Of a stretch of DNA of 64,000 nucleotides, positions 38,661 through 46,905 are shown piece by piece. Position 1 is the stretch's first letter, and the number at the start of each line of letters is the position of its first letter. This DNA comes from Pseudomonas entomophila (GTDB taxonomy: Bacteria; Pseudomonadota; Gammaproteobacteria; Pseudomonadales; Pseudomonadaceae). The notes under the pieces were generated by a model, which saw nothing but the letters and a program-made list of their open reading frames with translations, did no database searches and was not told the DNA's origin. The stretch lies in the NCBI RefSeq assembly GCF_018417595.1, contig NZ_CP070982.1:562001-626000 (forward strand), read 5' to 3'. A program made the position numbers and the translations under genes.

Positions 38661-39788
38661 ATGTCCAGCCAAGCCATCCTCGACGCCCACTACATGGCCC
38701 GGGCCGTGGAACTGGCCCGCAAGGGCCTCTACACGACCCACCCCAACCCACGCGTCGGTTGCGTGATCGTGCGCGATGGCGAGGTGGTCGGCGAAGGCTG
38801 GCATGTGCGTGCCGGCGAGCCCCATGCGGAAGTCCATGCCCTGCGCCAGGCCGGTGAGCGTGCCCGCGGCGCCTGCGCCTATGTCACGCTCGAACCGTGC
38901 AGCCACCATGGCCGCACGCCGCCGTGCGCCGAGGCGCTGGTCAAGGCGGGTGTGGCGCGAGTGGTGGCCGCCATGCAGGACCCCAACCCGCAAGTGGCCG
39001 GCAATGGCCTGCGGCGCCTGCGCGAGGCAGGCATCGAGGTCGCCAGTGGCGTGCTCGAAGCCGAGGCGCGGGCACTGAACCCCGGTTTCCTCAAACGCAT
39101 GGAGCATGGCCTGCCGTTCGTCCGCGCCAAGCTGGCCATGAGCCTGGACGGCCGCACCGCCATGGCCAGCGGCGAGAGCCAGTGGATCACCGGCCCCGCC
39201 GCCCGCGCCGCGGTGCAGCGCCTGCGCGCCCGCTCCAGTGTGGTGTTGACCAGCGCCCAGAGCGTCTTGCAGGACAACGCCCGGATGACGGTGCGCGGCG
39301 AGGAGCTTGGGCTGGACAGCGAGCTCACCGCCCTGGCCCTGTCGCGCCCGCCGCTGCGGGTGTTGGTCGACGGTCGCCTGCGCCTGCCGTTGGAAGCACC
39401 CTTCTTCCAGGCCGGCCCGGCGCTGGTGGTCACTGCCGCGGGCGACGACCCACGCTACGCCGCCGCTGGCCATGAACTGCTCAACCTGCCGGGCGACGAC
39501 GGCCAGGTCGACCTACCCGCGTTGCTGCGCCGCCTGGCCGAACGTGGCGTCAACGACATCCTGCTGGAGGCCGGCGCCGGCCTGGTCGGCGCGTTCGCCC
39601 GCCAAGGCCTGGTCGATGAGTTCCAGCTGTTCGTCGCCGGCACCTTCCTCGGCTCCGGGGCCCGCCCGCTGCTGGACTGGCCCTTGTCGAAAATGAGCGA
39701 GGCGCCACGGCTGAAAATCACCGAAATGCGCGCGGTCGGCGATGACTGGCGAGTCACTGCCATCCCCTTGCCGGCCCCCGGCGTATAA
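38661..39788 (+). CDS. ribD: RibD, bifunctional riboflavin deaminase/reductase
   Basis: This 375-residue enzyme has an N-terminal deaminase with zinc ligands in HAEVHAL and EPCSHHGRTPPCAEAL, and a C-terminal reductase (from ~residue 150, KLAMSLDGRTAMASGES). It converts the pyrimidine product of RibA in two steps. It starts at an ATG two bases after the nrdR stop and stands at the head of the riboflavin operon. Confidence 0.95.
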   Translation: MSSQAILDAHYMARAVELARKGLYTTHPNPRVGCVIVRDGEVVGEGWHVRAGEPHAEVHALRQAGERARGACAYVTLEPCSHHGRTPPCAEALVKAGVARVVAAMQDPNPQVAGNGLRRLREAGIEVASGVLEAEARALNPGFLKRMEHGLPFVRAKLAMSLDGRTAMASGESQWITGPAARAAVQRLRARSSVVLTSAQSVLQDNARMTVRGEELGLDSELTALALSRPPLRVLVDGRLRLPLEAPFFQAGPALVVTAAGDDPRYAAAGHELLNLPGDDGQVDLPALLRRLAERGVNDILLEAGAGLVGAFARQGLVDEFQLFVAGTFLGSGARPLLDWPLSKMSEAPRLKITEMRAVGDDWRVTAIPLPAPGV

Positions 39789-39829
39789 TGCCTGGCCTGC
39801 CCCGCGCAGCCCGTATCTAGGAGAACACC

Positions 39830-40495
39830 ATGTTCACCGGCATCATCGAATCCATCGGCACCATCCGCAGCATGACCCCCAAGGGCGGTGACGTGCGCGT
39901 CTACGTGGAAACCGGCAAGCTCGACCTGGGCGACGTCAAGCTGGGCGACAGCATCGCCGTCAACGGCGTGTGCCTGACCGCCGTCGAGCTGCCCGGCGAC
40001 GGCTTCTGGGCCGACGTCAGCGTCGAAACACTGAAGCGTACCGCCATGGTCGACCTCAAGAGCGGCAGCCGGGTCAACCTGGAAAAGGCCCTGACACCGA
40101 CTACCCGCCTGGGCGGCCACCTGGTCAGCGGCCATGTCGACGGCGTCGGCGAGATCGTCTCGCGCGCCGATAACGCCCGCGCCATCCAGTTCCGCGTGCG
40201 CGCCCCGAAAGAGCTGGCCAAGTACATCGCCCACAAGGGCTCGATCACCGTCGACGGCACCAGCCTGACGGTCAACGAAGTCGATGGCGCCGAGTTCGAG
40301 CTGACCATCGTCCCGCACACCCTGTCCGAAACCATCATGGCCGACTACCGCGCAGGGCGTCGGGTGAACCTTGAGGTCGACCTGCTGGCCCGTTACCTGG
40401 AGCGTCTGCTGCTGGGCGACAAGGCCGCCGAACCGAGCAAGGGCAGTGGCATCACCGAAAGCTTCCTGGCCGCCAACGGCTTCTTGAAATCCTGA
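39830..40495 (+). CDS. ribE: Riboflavin synthase alpha chain
   Basis: This 221-residue enzyme consists of two similar lumazine-binding barrels: MFTGIIESIGTI, VNGVCLTAVE and GGHLVSGHVDG in the first, and VDGTSLTVNEVDG in the second. It makes riboflavin from two lumazine molecules. TAGGAGA precedes the ATG. The gene is called ribC in some Pseudomonas annotations. Confidence 0.95.
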   Translation: MFTGIIESIGTIRSMTPKGGDVRVYVETGKLDLGDVKLGDSIAVNGVCLTAVELPGDGFWADVSVETLKRTAMVDLKSGSRVNLEKALTPTTRLGGHLVSGHVDGVGEIVSRADNARAIQFRVRAPKELAKYIAHKGSITVDGTSLTVNEVDGAEFELTIVPHTLSETIMADYRAGRRVNLEVDLLARYLERLLLGDKAAEPSKGSGITESFLAANGFLKS

Positions 40496-40513
40496 TTGAG
40501 AAGGGGGTGCCGC

Positions 40514-41605
40514 GTGGCGCTCAACAGCATCGAAGAACTGGTCGAAGACATCCGCCAGGGCAAAATGGTCATCCTCATGGATGACGAAGACCGCGAGAAC
40601 GAAGGCGACATCATCATGGCAGCCGAGTGCTGCCTGCCCGAGCACATCAACTTCATGGCCAAGCACGCCCGTGGCCTGATCTGCATGCCGATGACCCGCG
40701 AGCGCTGCGAAACGCTCAAGCTGCCGCTGATGGCGCCGCGCAACGGTTCCGGCTTCGGCACCAAGTTCACCGTGTCGATCGAGGCCGCCGAAGGCGTGAC
40801 CACCGGCATCTCTGCCGCCGATCGCGCCCGCACCGTGCAGGCCGCCGCCGCTAAAGACGCCAAGGCCGAGGACATCGTCAGCCCCGGTCACATTTTCCCG
40901 CTGATGGCCCAGCCGGGCGGCACCCTTGCCCGCGCCGGCCACACCGAGGCCGCCTGCGACCTGGCGCGCATGGCCGGTTTCGAGCCCAGCGGCGTGATCT
41001 GCGAAGTGATGAACGACGACGGCACCATGTCGCGCCGCGCCGAGCTGGAAGTGTTCGCCGCCGAGCACAACCTCAAGATCGGCACCATCGCCGACCTGAT
41101 CCACTACCGCATGATCCACGAGCGCACCGTGCAGCGCGTCTCCGAGCAGCCGCTGGACAGCGAGCTGGGCCAGTTCAACCTGGTCACCTACCGCGACGCG
41201 GTGGAAGGCGACGTGCACATGGCCCTGACGCTGGGCAAGATCTGCGCCGACGAACCGACGCTGGTACGTGTGCACAACATGGACCCGCTGCGCGACCTGC
41301 TGATGGTCAAGCAACCGGGCCGCTGGAGCCTGCGCGCCGCCATGGCCGCCGTGGCCGAGGCCGGCAGCGGCGTGGTGCTGCTGCTGGGCCACCCGCTGGA
41401 CGGTGACGTGCTGCTGGCGCACATCCGCGAGAGCGCGGGCGATGCGCAGCCCAAGGCGCCGACCACCTACAGCACCGTTGGTGCCGGTTCGCAGATCCTG
41501 CGCGACCTGGGTGTGCGCAAGATGCGCCTGATGAGTTCGCCAATGAAGTTCAATGCGATATCCGGATTCGATCTGGAAGTTGTAGAATACGTGCCCTCCG
41601 AGTGA
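40514..41605 (+). CDS. ribBA: RibB with degenerate GTP cyclohydrolase II domain (RibBX type)
   Basis: This 363-residue protein starts at GTG 40514 after AGAAGGGGG; the upstream in-frame codon at 40496 lacks support. Residues 1-205 are a full 3,4-dihydroxy-2-butanone-4-phosphate synthase with DDEDRENEGD, GHIFPL and RAGHTEAA. The rest looks like GTP cyclohydrolase II but lacks the zinc cysteines (no SECLTGD...CDCG block) and other catalytic residues, so it cannot be active as such. True GCHII is supplied by ribA at 45060. Such hybrids are known as RibBX. It is in operon with ribE and ribH. Confidence 0.92.
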   Translation: MALNSIEELVEDIRQGKMVILMDDEDRENEGDIIMAAECCLPEHINFMAKHARGLICMPMTRERCETLKLPLMAPRNGSGFGTKFTVSIEAAEGVTTGISAADRARTVQAAAAKDAKAEDIVSPGHIFPLMAQPGGTLARAGHTEAACDLARMAGFEPSGVICEVMNDDGTMSRRAELEVFAAEHNLKIGTIADLIHYRMIHERTVQRVSEQPLDSELGQFNLVTYRDAVEGDVHMALTLGKICADEPTLVRVHNMDPLRDLLMVKQPGRWSLRAAMAAVAEAGSGVVLLLGHPLDGDVLLAHIRESAGDAQPKAPTTYSTVGAGSQILRDLGVRKMRLMSSPMKFNAISGFDLEVVEYVPSE

Positions 41606-41696
41606 CTTGAGGCGGCCTGATCGCCCCTAGACTCGAGTCAAAACCCTCCCGAGGCCGCCACTGCGCGGCCTCGCTCTTGAAGATGAGAACTCCGGA

Positions 41697-42173
41697 ATGA
41701 CCCTGAAGACCATCGAAGGTACCTTCATCGCCCCCAAAGGTCGCTATGCTTTGGTGGTTGGCCGCTTCAACAGCTTCGTCGTCGAAAGCCTGGTTAGCGG
41801 CGCAGTCGATGCCCTGGTACGCCATGGCGTCAGCGAAAGCGACATCACCATCATCCGTGCCCCGGGCGCGTTCGAAATCCCGCTGGTGGCGCAGAAAGTC
41901 GCCCAGCAAGGCGCGTACGACGCGATCATCGCCCTGGGCGCAGTGATCCGTGGCGGTACCCCGCACTTCGAATACGTGGCGGGCGAGTGCACCAAGGGCC
42001 TGGCCCAGGTGTCCATGGAGTTCGGTGTTCCGGTGGCCTTCGGCGTACTGACCGTCGACTCCATCGAGCAAGCCATCGAGCGTTCCGGCACCAAGGCTGG
42101 CAACAAAGGTGCCGAAGCGGCCCTGTCCGCCCTGGAAATGGTCAGCCTGCTGGCGCAGTTGGAGGCCAAGTGA
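41697..42173 (+). CDS. ribH: Lumazine synthase
   Basis: This 158-residue enzyme joins the RibB and RibD products to lumazine and assembles into capsids or decamers. Family blocks are [35 protein letters not shown] and [14 protein letters not shown]. Its stop overlaps the nusB start by three bases. Confidence 0.95.
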   Translation: MTLKTIEGTFIAPKGRYALVVGRFNSFVVESLVSGAVDALVRHGVSESDITIIRAPGAFEIPLVAQKVAQQGAYDAIIALGAVIRGGTPHFEYVAGECTKGLAQVSMEFGVPVAFGVLTVDSIEQAIERSGTKAGNKGAEAALSALEMVSLLAQLEAK

Positions 42174-42670
42174 TTAGCGACGAAAGCGATCGTTTCAACC
42201 CGCGCGATCCAAAACCTGCGGATGCCGGCAAGCCCTCGAAGAGTGCCAAGCGTCGCGAAGCCCGCAAGCTCGCCACGCAAGCCCTCTACCAGTGGCACAT
42301 GGCCAAGCACTCGCTGAACGAAGTGGAAGCGCAGTTCCGGGTCGATAACGATTTCTCCGATGTCGACGGCGCCTACTTCCGCGAGATCCTGCACGGGGTC
42401 CCGGCGAAGAAGGTCGAAATCGACGAGGCACTGAAGCCCTGCCTGGATACGCCACTGGAAGAGCTCGACCCGGTCGAGCTGTCCGTGCTGCGCCTGTCCG
42501 CCTGGGAATTCATGATGCGTGCCGACGTACCATACCGCGTGGTGATCAACGAAGGTGTGGAACTGGCGAAAGTCTTCGGCGCCACCGACGGGCACAAGTT
42601 CGTCAACGGCGTGCTGGACAAGCTGGCTCCGCGTCTGCGTGAAGCGGAAGTCCGGGCGAACAAGCGCTGA
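42170..42670 (+). CDS. nusB: NusB, transcription antitermination factor
   Basis: This 166-residue all-helical protein starts at GTG 42170 inside the ribH stop, four bases after GGAGG. It binds boxA RNA with NusE and promotes rRNA antitermination. Blocks [17 protein letters not shown] and [16 protein letters not shown] are typical. The first ~25 residues are a hydrophilic extension. The ribH-nusB-thiL order is widespread. Confidence 0.95.
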   Translation: MISDESDRFNPRDPKPADAGKPSKSAKRREARKLATQALYQWHMAKHSLNEVEAQFRVDNDFSDVDGAYFREILHGVPAKKVEIDEALKPCLDTPLEELDPVELSVLRLSAWEFMMRADVPYRVVINEGVELAKVFGATDGHKFVNGVLDKLAPRLREAEVRANKR

Positions 42671-42688
42671 TCGCGGCGCTGTCGAGCC

Positions 42689-43645
42689 ATGGGTGAGTTC
42701 GAGCTGATCAGCCACTACTTCGCTGCCGCGCCCTGTGCGCAGGGCGGCGAGGGCGTGGCCCTGGGTATCGGCGACGACTGCGCCCTGCTGGACCTTCCCG
42801 CTGGCGAACAGCTGGCGGTTTCCACCGACACGCTCGTGGCCGGTGTGCACTTCCCCGCAATCTGCGACCCCCTGCTGCTCGGCCAGCGCTCGCTTGCCGT
42901 GGCGGCCAGCGACCTGGCGGCCATGGGCGCCACGCCCATCGGCTTCACCCTCGCCCTCACGCTGCCCGAAGTCGGCCCCGACTGGCTCGCGGCCTATGCC
43001 GACGGCCTTGGTCGCATGGCCCAGCGTTGCAGTATGGCGCTGATCGGTGGCGACACCACCCGTGGCCCGTTGAGCCTCACCGTGACCGTGTTCGGCCGCG
43101 TGCCGGCGGGCCAGGCGTTGCGTCGCAGTGGCGCACGGCCGGGTGACCTGTTGTGCGTCGGTGGTTTTCTGGGTAACGCGGCGGGCGCCCTGCCGCTGGT
43201 GCTGGGCGAGCGCGAGGCGGCCGCCGATGTGGCCGCGCCGCTGCTGGCGCATTACTGGTCGCCGCTGCCGCAACTGCAACTGGGCGAGCGCCTGCGTGGC
43301 CTGGCCTCGGCGGCACTGGACATCTCCGACGGGCTGCTGGCCGACTGCGGGCATATTGCCAAGGCGTCCGGCGTGGCGCTGGAGGTGAACCTGGCGCAGG
43401 TTCCCGTGTCTGCTCCCTTGCAGGCGTTTCTTGGCCGTGAGGCGGCATTGCACGCGGCGCTCACCGGTGGCGACGACTACGTGCTGGCGTTCACCCTGCC
43501 GGAATGCGCGCTTTCATCCCTGGCCGACCAGGTGCACGTCATTGGCCGTGTGCTGGAGGGGCAGGGCGTGACCCTGCGTGACCCGCAGGGCCAGGACATC
43601 ACCCCCGTGCAACGGGGCTATCAACATTTCAGGGAGTCACCGTGA
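42689..43645 (+). CDS. thiL: Thiamine-monophosphate kinase
   Basis: This 318-residue enzyme phosphorylates thiamine phosphate to thiamine diphosphate. It has GIGDDCALL near the start (ATP and metal site), STDTLVAGVHF, AVAASDLAAMGA, GGDTTRG and LDISDGLLAD. The length fits the family. It overlaps pgpA by four bases (GTGA). Confidence 0.95.
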   Translation: MGEFELISHYFAAAPCAQGGEGVALGIGDDCALLDLPAGEQLAVSTDTLVAGVHFPAICDPLLLGQRSLAVAASDLAAMGATPIGFTLALTLPEVGPDWLAAYADGLGRMAQRCSMALIGGDTTRGPLSLTVTVFGRVPAGQALRRSGARPGDLLCVGGFLGNAAGALPLVLGEREAAADVAAPLLAHYWSPLPQLQLGERLRGLASAALDISDGLLADCGHIAKASGVALEVNLAQVPVSAPLQAFLGREAALHAALTGGDDYVLAFTLPECALSSLADQVHVIGRVLEGQGVTLRDPQGQDITPVQRGYQHFRESP

Positions 43646-44145
43646 CCGACCACCCCAACCAGGTGCCTGCGGAGTTCGTTCCGCCTTCGGTCTGGCGCAA
43701 CCCGTGGCACTTCATCGCGTTCGGCTTCGGCTCCGGCACCCTGCCCAAGGCCCCGGGTACCTGGGGGTCGCTGGTGGCGCTGCCGTTCATCCCGCTGTGG
43801 CAGATGCTGCCCGACTGGGGCTACTGGCTGCTGCTGGGCATCAGCATGCTGTTTGGTGTATGGCTGTGCGGCAAGGTGGCCAACGACTTGCGCGTCCACG
43901 ACCACGAGGGCATTGTCTGGGACGAAATCGTCGGCATGTGGATCACCCTGTGGCTGGTGCCGGAGGGCTGGCAGTGGCTGCTGGCGGGGTTCCTGATGTT
44001 CCGTTTCTTCGACATCCTCAAGCCGTGGCCGATCCGTTGGATCGACCGCCATGTGCATGGCGGCTTCGGGATCATGCTCGACGATATCCTGGCCGGCGTG
44101 TTCGCCTGGCTGGGCATGCAGGTGCTGGTGTGGGCGGTGGCCTGA
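43642..44145 (+). CDS. pgpA: Phosphatidylglycerophosphatase A
   Basis: This 167-residue membrane phosphatase makes phosphatidylglycerol. It starts at GTG 43642, overlapping the thiL stop. The family block FGSGTLPKAPGTWGSLVALP and the acidic WDEIVGMWITL are visible, with about four hydrophobic segments. It closes the nrdR-rib-nusB-thiL-pgpA run. Confidence 0.92.
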   Translation: MTDHPNQVPAEFVPPSVWRNPWHFIAFGFGSGTLPKAPGTWGSLVALPFIPLWQMLPDWGYWLLLGISMLFGVWLCGKVANDLRVHDHEGIVWDEIVGMWITLWLVPEGWQWLLAGFLMFRFFDILKPWPIRWIDRHVHGGFGIMLDDILAGVFAWLGMQVLVWAVA

Positions 44146-44161
44146 AACAGGGAGCGTTGTG

Positions 44162-44905
44162 ATGGGGTTCAGGACTGTATTGCTGGCAGTGATGCTGCTT
44201 GTCGCGTGCTCCGGCGCCATGGCCCGGGAGGCGCCGACGCAGGTGCGCCTGGTCAGCGAGGAATGGCTCGACTACACCAACAAGGACGGCACCGGGCTGG
44301 CCTGGGACGTGATGCGCAAGGTGTTCGAGCCTGCTGGCGTCAAGCTCAAGCCGCAGAGCGCGCCGTACAGCCGTGCGGTGGGCTTGGTCAAGCGTGGCGA
44401 GGCGGATGCCTGGGTGGGCTCCTACAAGGAGGAGAACCCCAACAACCTCTACCCGCGCTGGCATTTCGACATGGACCATATCTACGCCCTGGGCCTGGCC
44501 AGCAAACCGTCGCCCACCCTCGACAACATCGGCCAGTTCCGCCTGGCCTGGGTGCGCGGCTACGACTACGGCAGCTACTTGCCTAATGCCAAGAACTTCC
44601 GCGAGATCCAGCGCCGTGAGGGCATCCTGCCGATGCTCGAGCATGACCGGGTGGATTTCTACATCGATGCCGAGACCGAGGTGAACTTCGTGCTCGGCCA
44701 GGCGCCCGACCCCAAGCAGTTCAAGCTCACCCATGTAGCCGAATTGCCGTTGTACCTGGCATTCGCCGACAGCGAACAGGGCAAGGCCCTGCGCGACCTG
44801 TTCGACCGGCGTATGGAGGTGCTGGTGCGCAGCGGCGAGCTGAAGCCGATCTTCGAGCGCTGGAAGCAGCCGTATCCGTTCACCAACGATAGCCAGCCTC
44901 ATTGA
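44162..44905 (+). CDS. Periplasmic solute-binding protein (SBP_bac_3-like)
   Basis: This 247-residue protein has a signal peptide (LLAVMLLVACSGAMA; the cysteine is not in a proper lipobox). A type II binding fold follows, with WLDYTNKDGTGLAWDVMRKVF and GEADAWVGSYKEE. No transporter genes lie nearby, so it may instead feed a signalling or scavenging role. It starts at ATG 44162 with AGGGAG ahead, 16 bases after pgpA. Confidence 0.75.
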   Translation: MGFRTVLLAVMLLVACSGAMAREAPTQVRLVSEEWLDYTNKDGTGLAWDVMRKVFEPAGVKLKPQSAPYSRAVGLVKRGEADAWVGSYKEENPNNLYPRWHFDMDHIYALGLASKPSPTLDNIGQFRLAWVRGYDYGSYLPNAKNFREIQRREGILPMLEHDRVDFYIDAETEVNFVLGQAPDPKQFKLTHVAELPLYLAFADSEQGKALRDLFDRRMEVLVRSGELKPIFERWKQPYPFTNDSQPH

Positions 44906-45059
44906 GCACAGGGCGTGGGAGCGGGCGTTGCCAGGTTCGGCCGCAGCCCTATAAGCATCGAACTTTTCGATCTTAAGCCGCGATATTCAGCCTGCGCACC
45001 GGCGCCGGGCTGCTGATACAATCGGCCGATCTGAAATTGCCACTTTCCAGGAGCACAAC

Positions 45060-45677
45060 GTGCCCGTCGTCTTTGTCGCCGCCTCCAAACTCCCGACTCC
45101 CTTTGCGATCTTCACCATGCATGGCTTCCTTGACGAAGCCACTGGCCGCGAGCACGTGGTGCTCAGCCTGGGTGACATCGCCGATGGCGAGCCGGTGCTG
45201 GGGCGCCTGCACTCCGAGTGCCTGACCGGCGATGCCCTGTTCAGCCAGCGCTGCGACTGCGGCTCGCAACTGGAGGCCGCGCTGCAGGCCATCGCCCGTG
45301 AGGGCCGTGGCGTGCTGCTGTACCTGCGCCAGGAAGGCCGTGGCATCGGCCTGCTGAACAAGATCCGCGCCTACGAGCTGCAGGACGGCGGCGCCGACAC
45401 CGTCGAAGCCAACGAGCGCCTGGGCTTCGCCGCCGACCAGCGCGACTACGCCATGTGCCTGCCGATGCTCGAGCACCTGGGGGTGAAATCGCTGCGCCTG
45501 ATGACCAACAACCCACGCAAGGTCAAGGCGCTGACCGACATGAGCATCAAGGTCGCCGAGCGTGTGCCGCTGCACACCGGCCACAACCCGCACAACCGCC
45601 TGTACCTGGCCACCAAGGCCGACAAGCTTGGCCACATGATGGGCAACAAGCACCAGGGCGAGGTGCCCCAGGCGTGA
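45060..45677 (+). CDS. ribA: GTP cyclohydrolase II
   Basis: This 205-residue enzyme performs the first step of riboflavin synthesis. It carries the zinc cysteines and catalytic block [20 protein letters not shown], the [11 protein letters not shown] motif and VRLMTNNP-type end ([11 protein letters not shown]). It starts at GTG 45060 after CAGGAG. It supplies the activity missing from ribBA. It overlaps the following membrane-protein gene by four bases. Confidence 0.95.
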   Translation: MPVVFVAASKLPTPFAIFTMHGFLDEATGREHVVLSLGDIADGEPVLGRLHSECLTGDALFSQRCDCGSQLEAALQAIAREGRGVLLYLRQEGRGIGLLNKIRAYELQDGGADTVEANERLGFAADQRDYAMCLPMLEHLGVKSLRLMTNNPRKVKALTDMSIKVAERVPLHTGHNPHNRLYLATKADKLGHMMGNKHQGEVPQA

Positions 45678-46093
45678 CCCGCAACGAGGTGAAGCGCCGT
45701 CTGGCCCTGGCCTGGTGGCAGTACCTGGCCGTGGGCCTGGTGCCGTTGCCGGTGATGGCCTGGGCGTTCGGCGGTGGCGAGCCGTTGATCCCGGTGCTGG
45801 CCATGCCGTTGTTCATCGCCGGGGCCGCGACCATGTTTCTCAGCCTGCCGCGTTTTGGCACTTACAAGCGGGTATTGATCGCCACCGACAAGCAACTGGG
45901 CACGCCGGAAGAACCCGGCGCCTGGATCGAGCTGGCCCGGGTGCGGCGCCTGGCCATGCTGTTCGCCTGCTTCCCGGCCTGGGTCGCGGCGTTGTCGGTG
46001 CTGGTGGGGTTGGAGGCGGTGCCGCAGATCTTGCTGGCGCTGTCCACCGTGGTGATCCTGTACCTCTACCGCATTCCACGTCAGTTGGGCTGA
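45674..46093 (+). CDS. Conserved membrane protein of unknown function
   Basis: This 139-residue protein starts at GTG 45674 in the ribA stop. Four hydrophobic segments are visible (near 14-32, 37-58, 90-108 and 115-133). Its place matches PA4046. Since both neighbours overlap its ends by one to four bases, it is part of the ribA-btuF transcription unit. No function can be given. Confidence 0.75.
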   Translation: MTRNEVKRRLALAWWQYLAVGLVPLPVMAWAFGGGEPLIPVLAMPLFIAGAATMFLSLPRFGTYKRVLIATDKQLGTPEEPGAWIELARVRRLAMLFACFPAWVAALSVLVGLEAVPQILLALSTVVILYLYRIPRQLG

Positions 46094-46905
46094 TGCGGGC
46101 ACTGCTCGCCGGTATCGCGCTGCTGTGCTGCGGCACCGTGGCCGAGGCTGCGCCACGCGTGGTCAGCCTGGCGCCGTCGATGACCGAGATCGTCCTGGAG
46201 CTGGAGGCCGGCGACCTGCTGGTCGGCGTGCTCGATGGCGGCGAGCGTCCACAGGCGCTGGCCAGCCTTCCCTCCGTCGGTCGTCATGGCCAGCTGGATA
46301 TGGAGCGCCTGCTCAGCCTAAAGCCCGACCTGCTGCTGCTCTGGCCCGGGAGCGTGGCGCCGGCCCAGCGTGACCAGCTCAGGCGCCTGGGCATCGCCAC
46401 GTTCAGCGGCGAGCCCGGCGACCTCGACCAGTTGATCGAGCAGATCGAAACCATTGCCCAGCGCATTGGCCGTGACGAGCAAGGCCGTGCCTATGCCGCC
46501 AGCTTGCGCGAGCGGCTGCAAGGGCTGCGGGAACATTACCGGCGCGAAGTGCCCCTGCGGGTGTTCTACCAGGTCTGGGACAAGCCGCTGTACACCTTGG
46601 GTGGGCGTCAGGTGGTCAGTGATGCCTTGCGCGTCTGCGGGGCACGCAATGTGTTTGATGACCTGACCCAGCCTGCGCCGCAAGTCAGCGTGGAGTCGGT
46701 GCTGCTGCGCGACCCGGAAGTGATCCTGGCGGGTGATCAGGCGCAGCTGGCCAGTTGGCGCAACTGGCCGCAGCTGAGCGCCGTGAAAGGTGAGCGCTTG
46801 CTGGTGGTGCCGGACAAGGGGCTTGAGCGGCCCAGCGGGCAGATGATCGAGGCCACCGCCCGCTTGTGCGCATTGCTTGGGGCTAGAGTGCCGGCGTCCA
46901 GGTGA
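46093..46905 (+). CDS. btuF: BtuF-like cobalamin-binding periplasmic protein
   Basis: This 270-residue protein has a signal peptide (RALLAGIALLCCGTVAEA) and the class III binding-protein fold: RVVSLAPSMTEIVLELEAGD, VGRHGQLDMERLLSLKPDLLLLW and a late KGERLLVVPDKGLERPS. It delivers B12 (or possibly an iron chelate) to an ABC importer, which is not in the window. It overlaps the convergent btuB-like gene by 23 bases at the 3' ends, which supports the B12 assignment. Confidence 0.82.
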   Translation: MRALLAGIALLCCGTVAEAAPRVVSLAPSMTEIVLELEAGDLLVGVLDGGERPQALASLPSVGRHGQLDMERLLSLKPDLLLLWPGSVAPAQRDQLRRLGIATFSGEPGDLDQLIEQIETIAQRIGRDEQGRAYAASLRERLQGLREHYRREVPLRVFYQVWDKPLYTLGGRQVVSDALRVCGARNVFDDLTQPAPQVSVESVLLRDPEVILAGDQAQLASWRNWPQLSAVKGERLLVVPDKGLERPSGQMIEATARLCALLGARVPASR

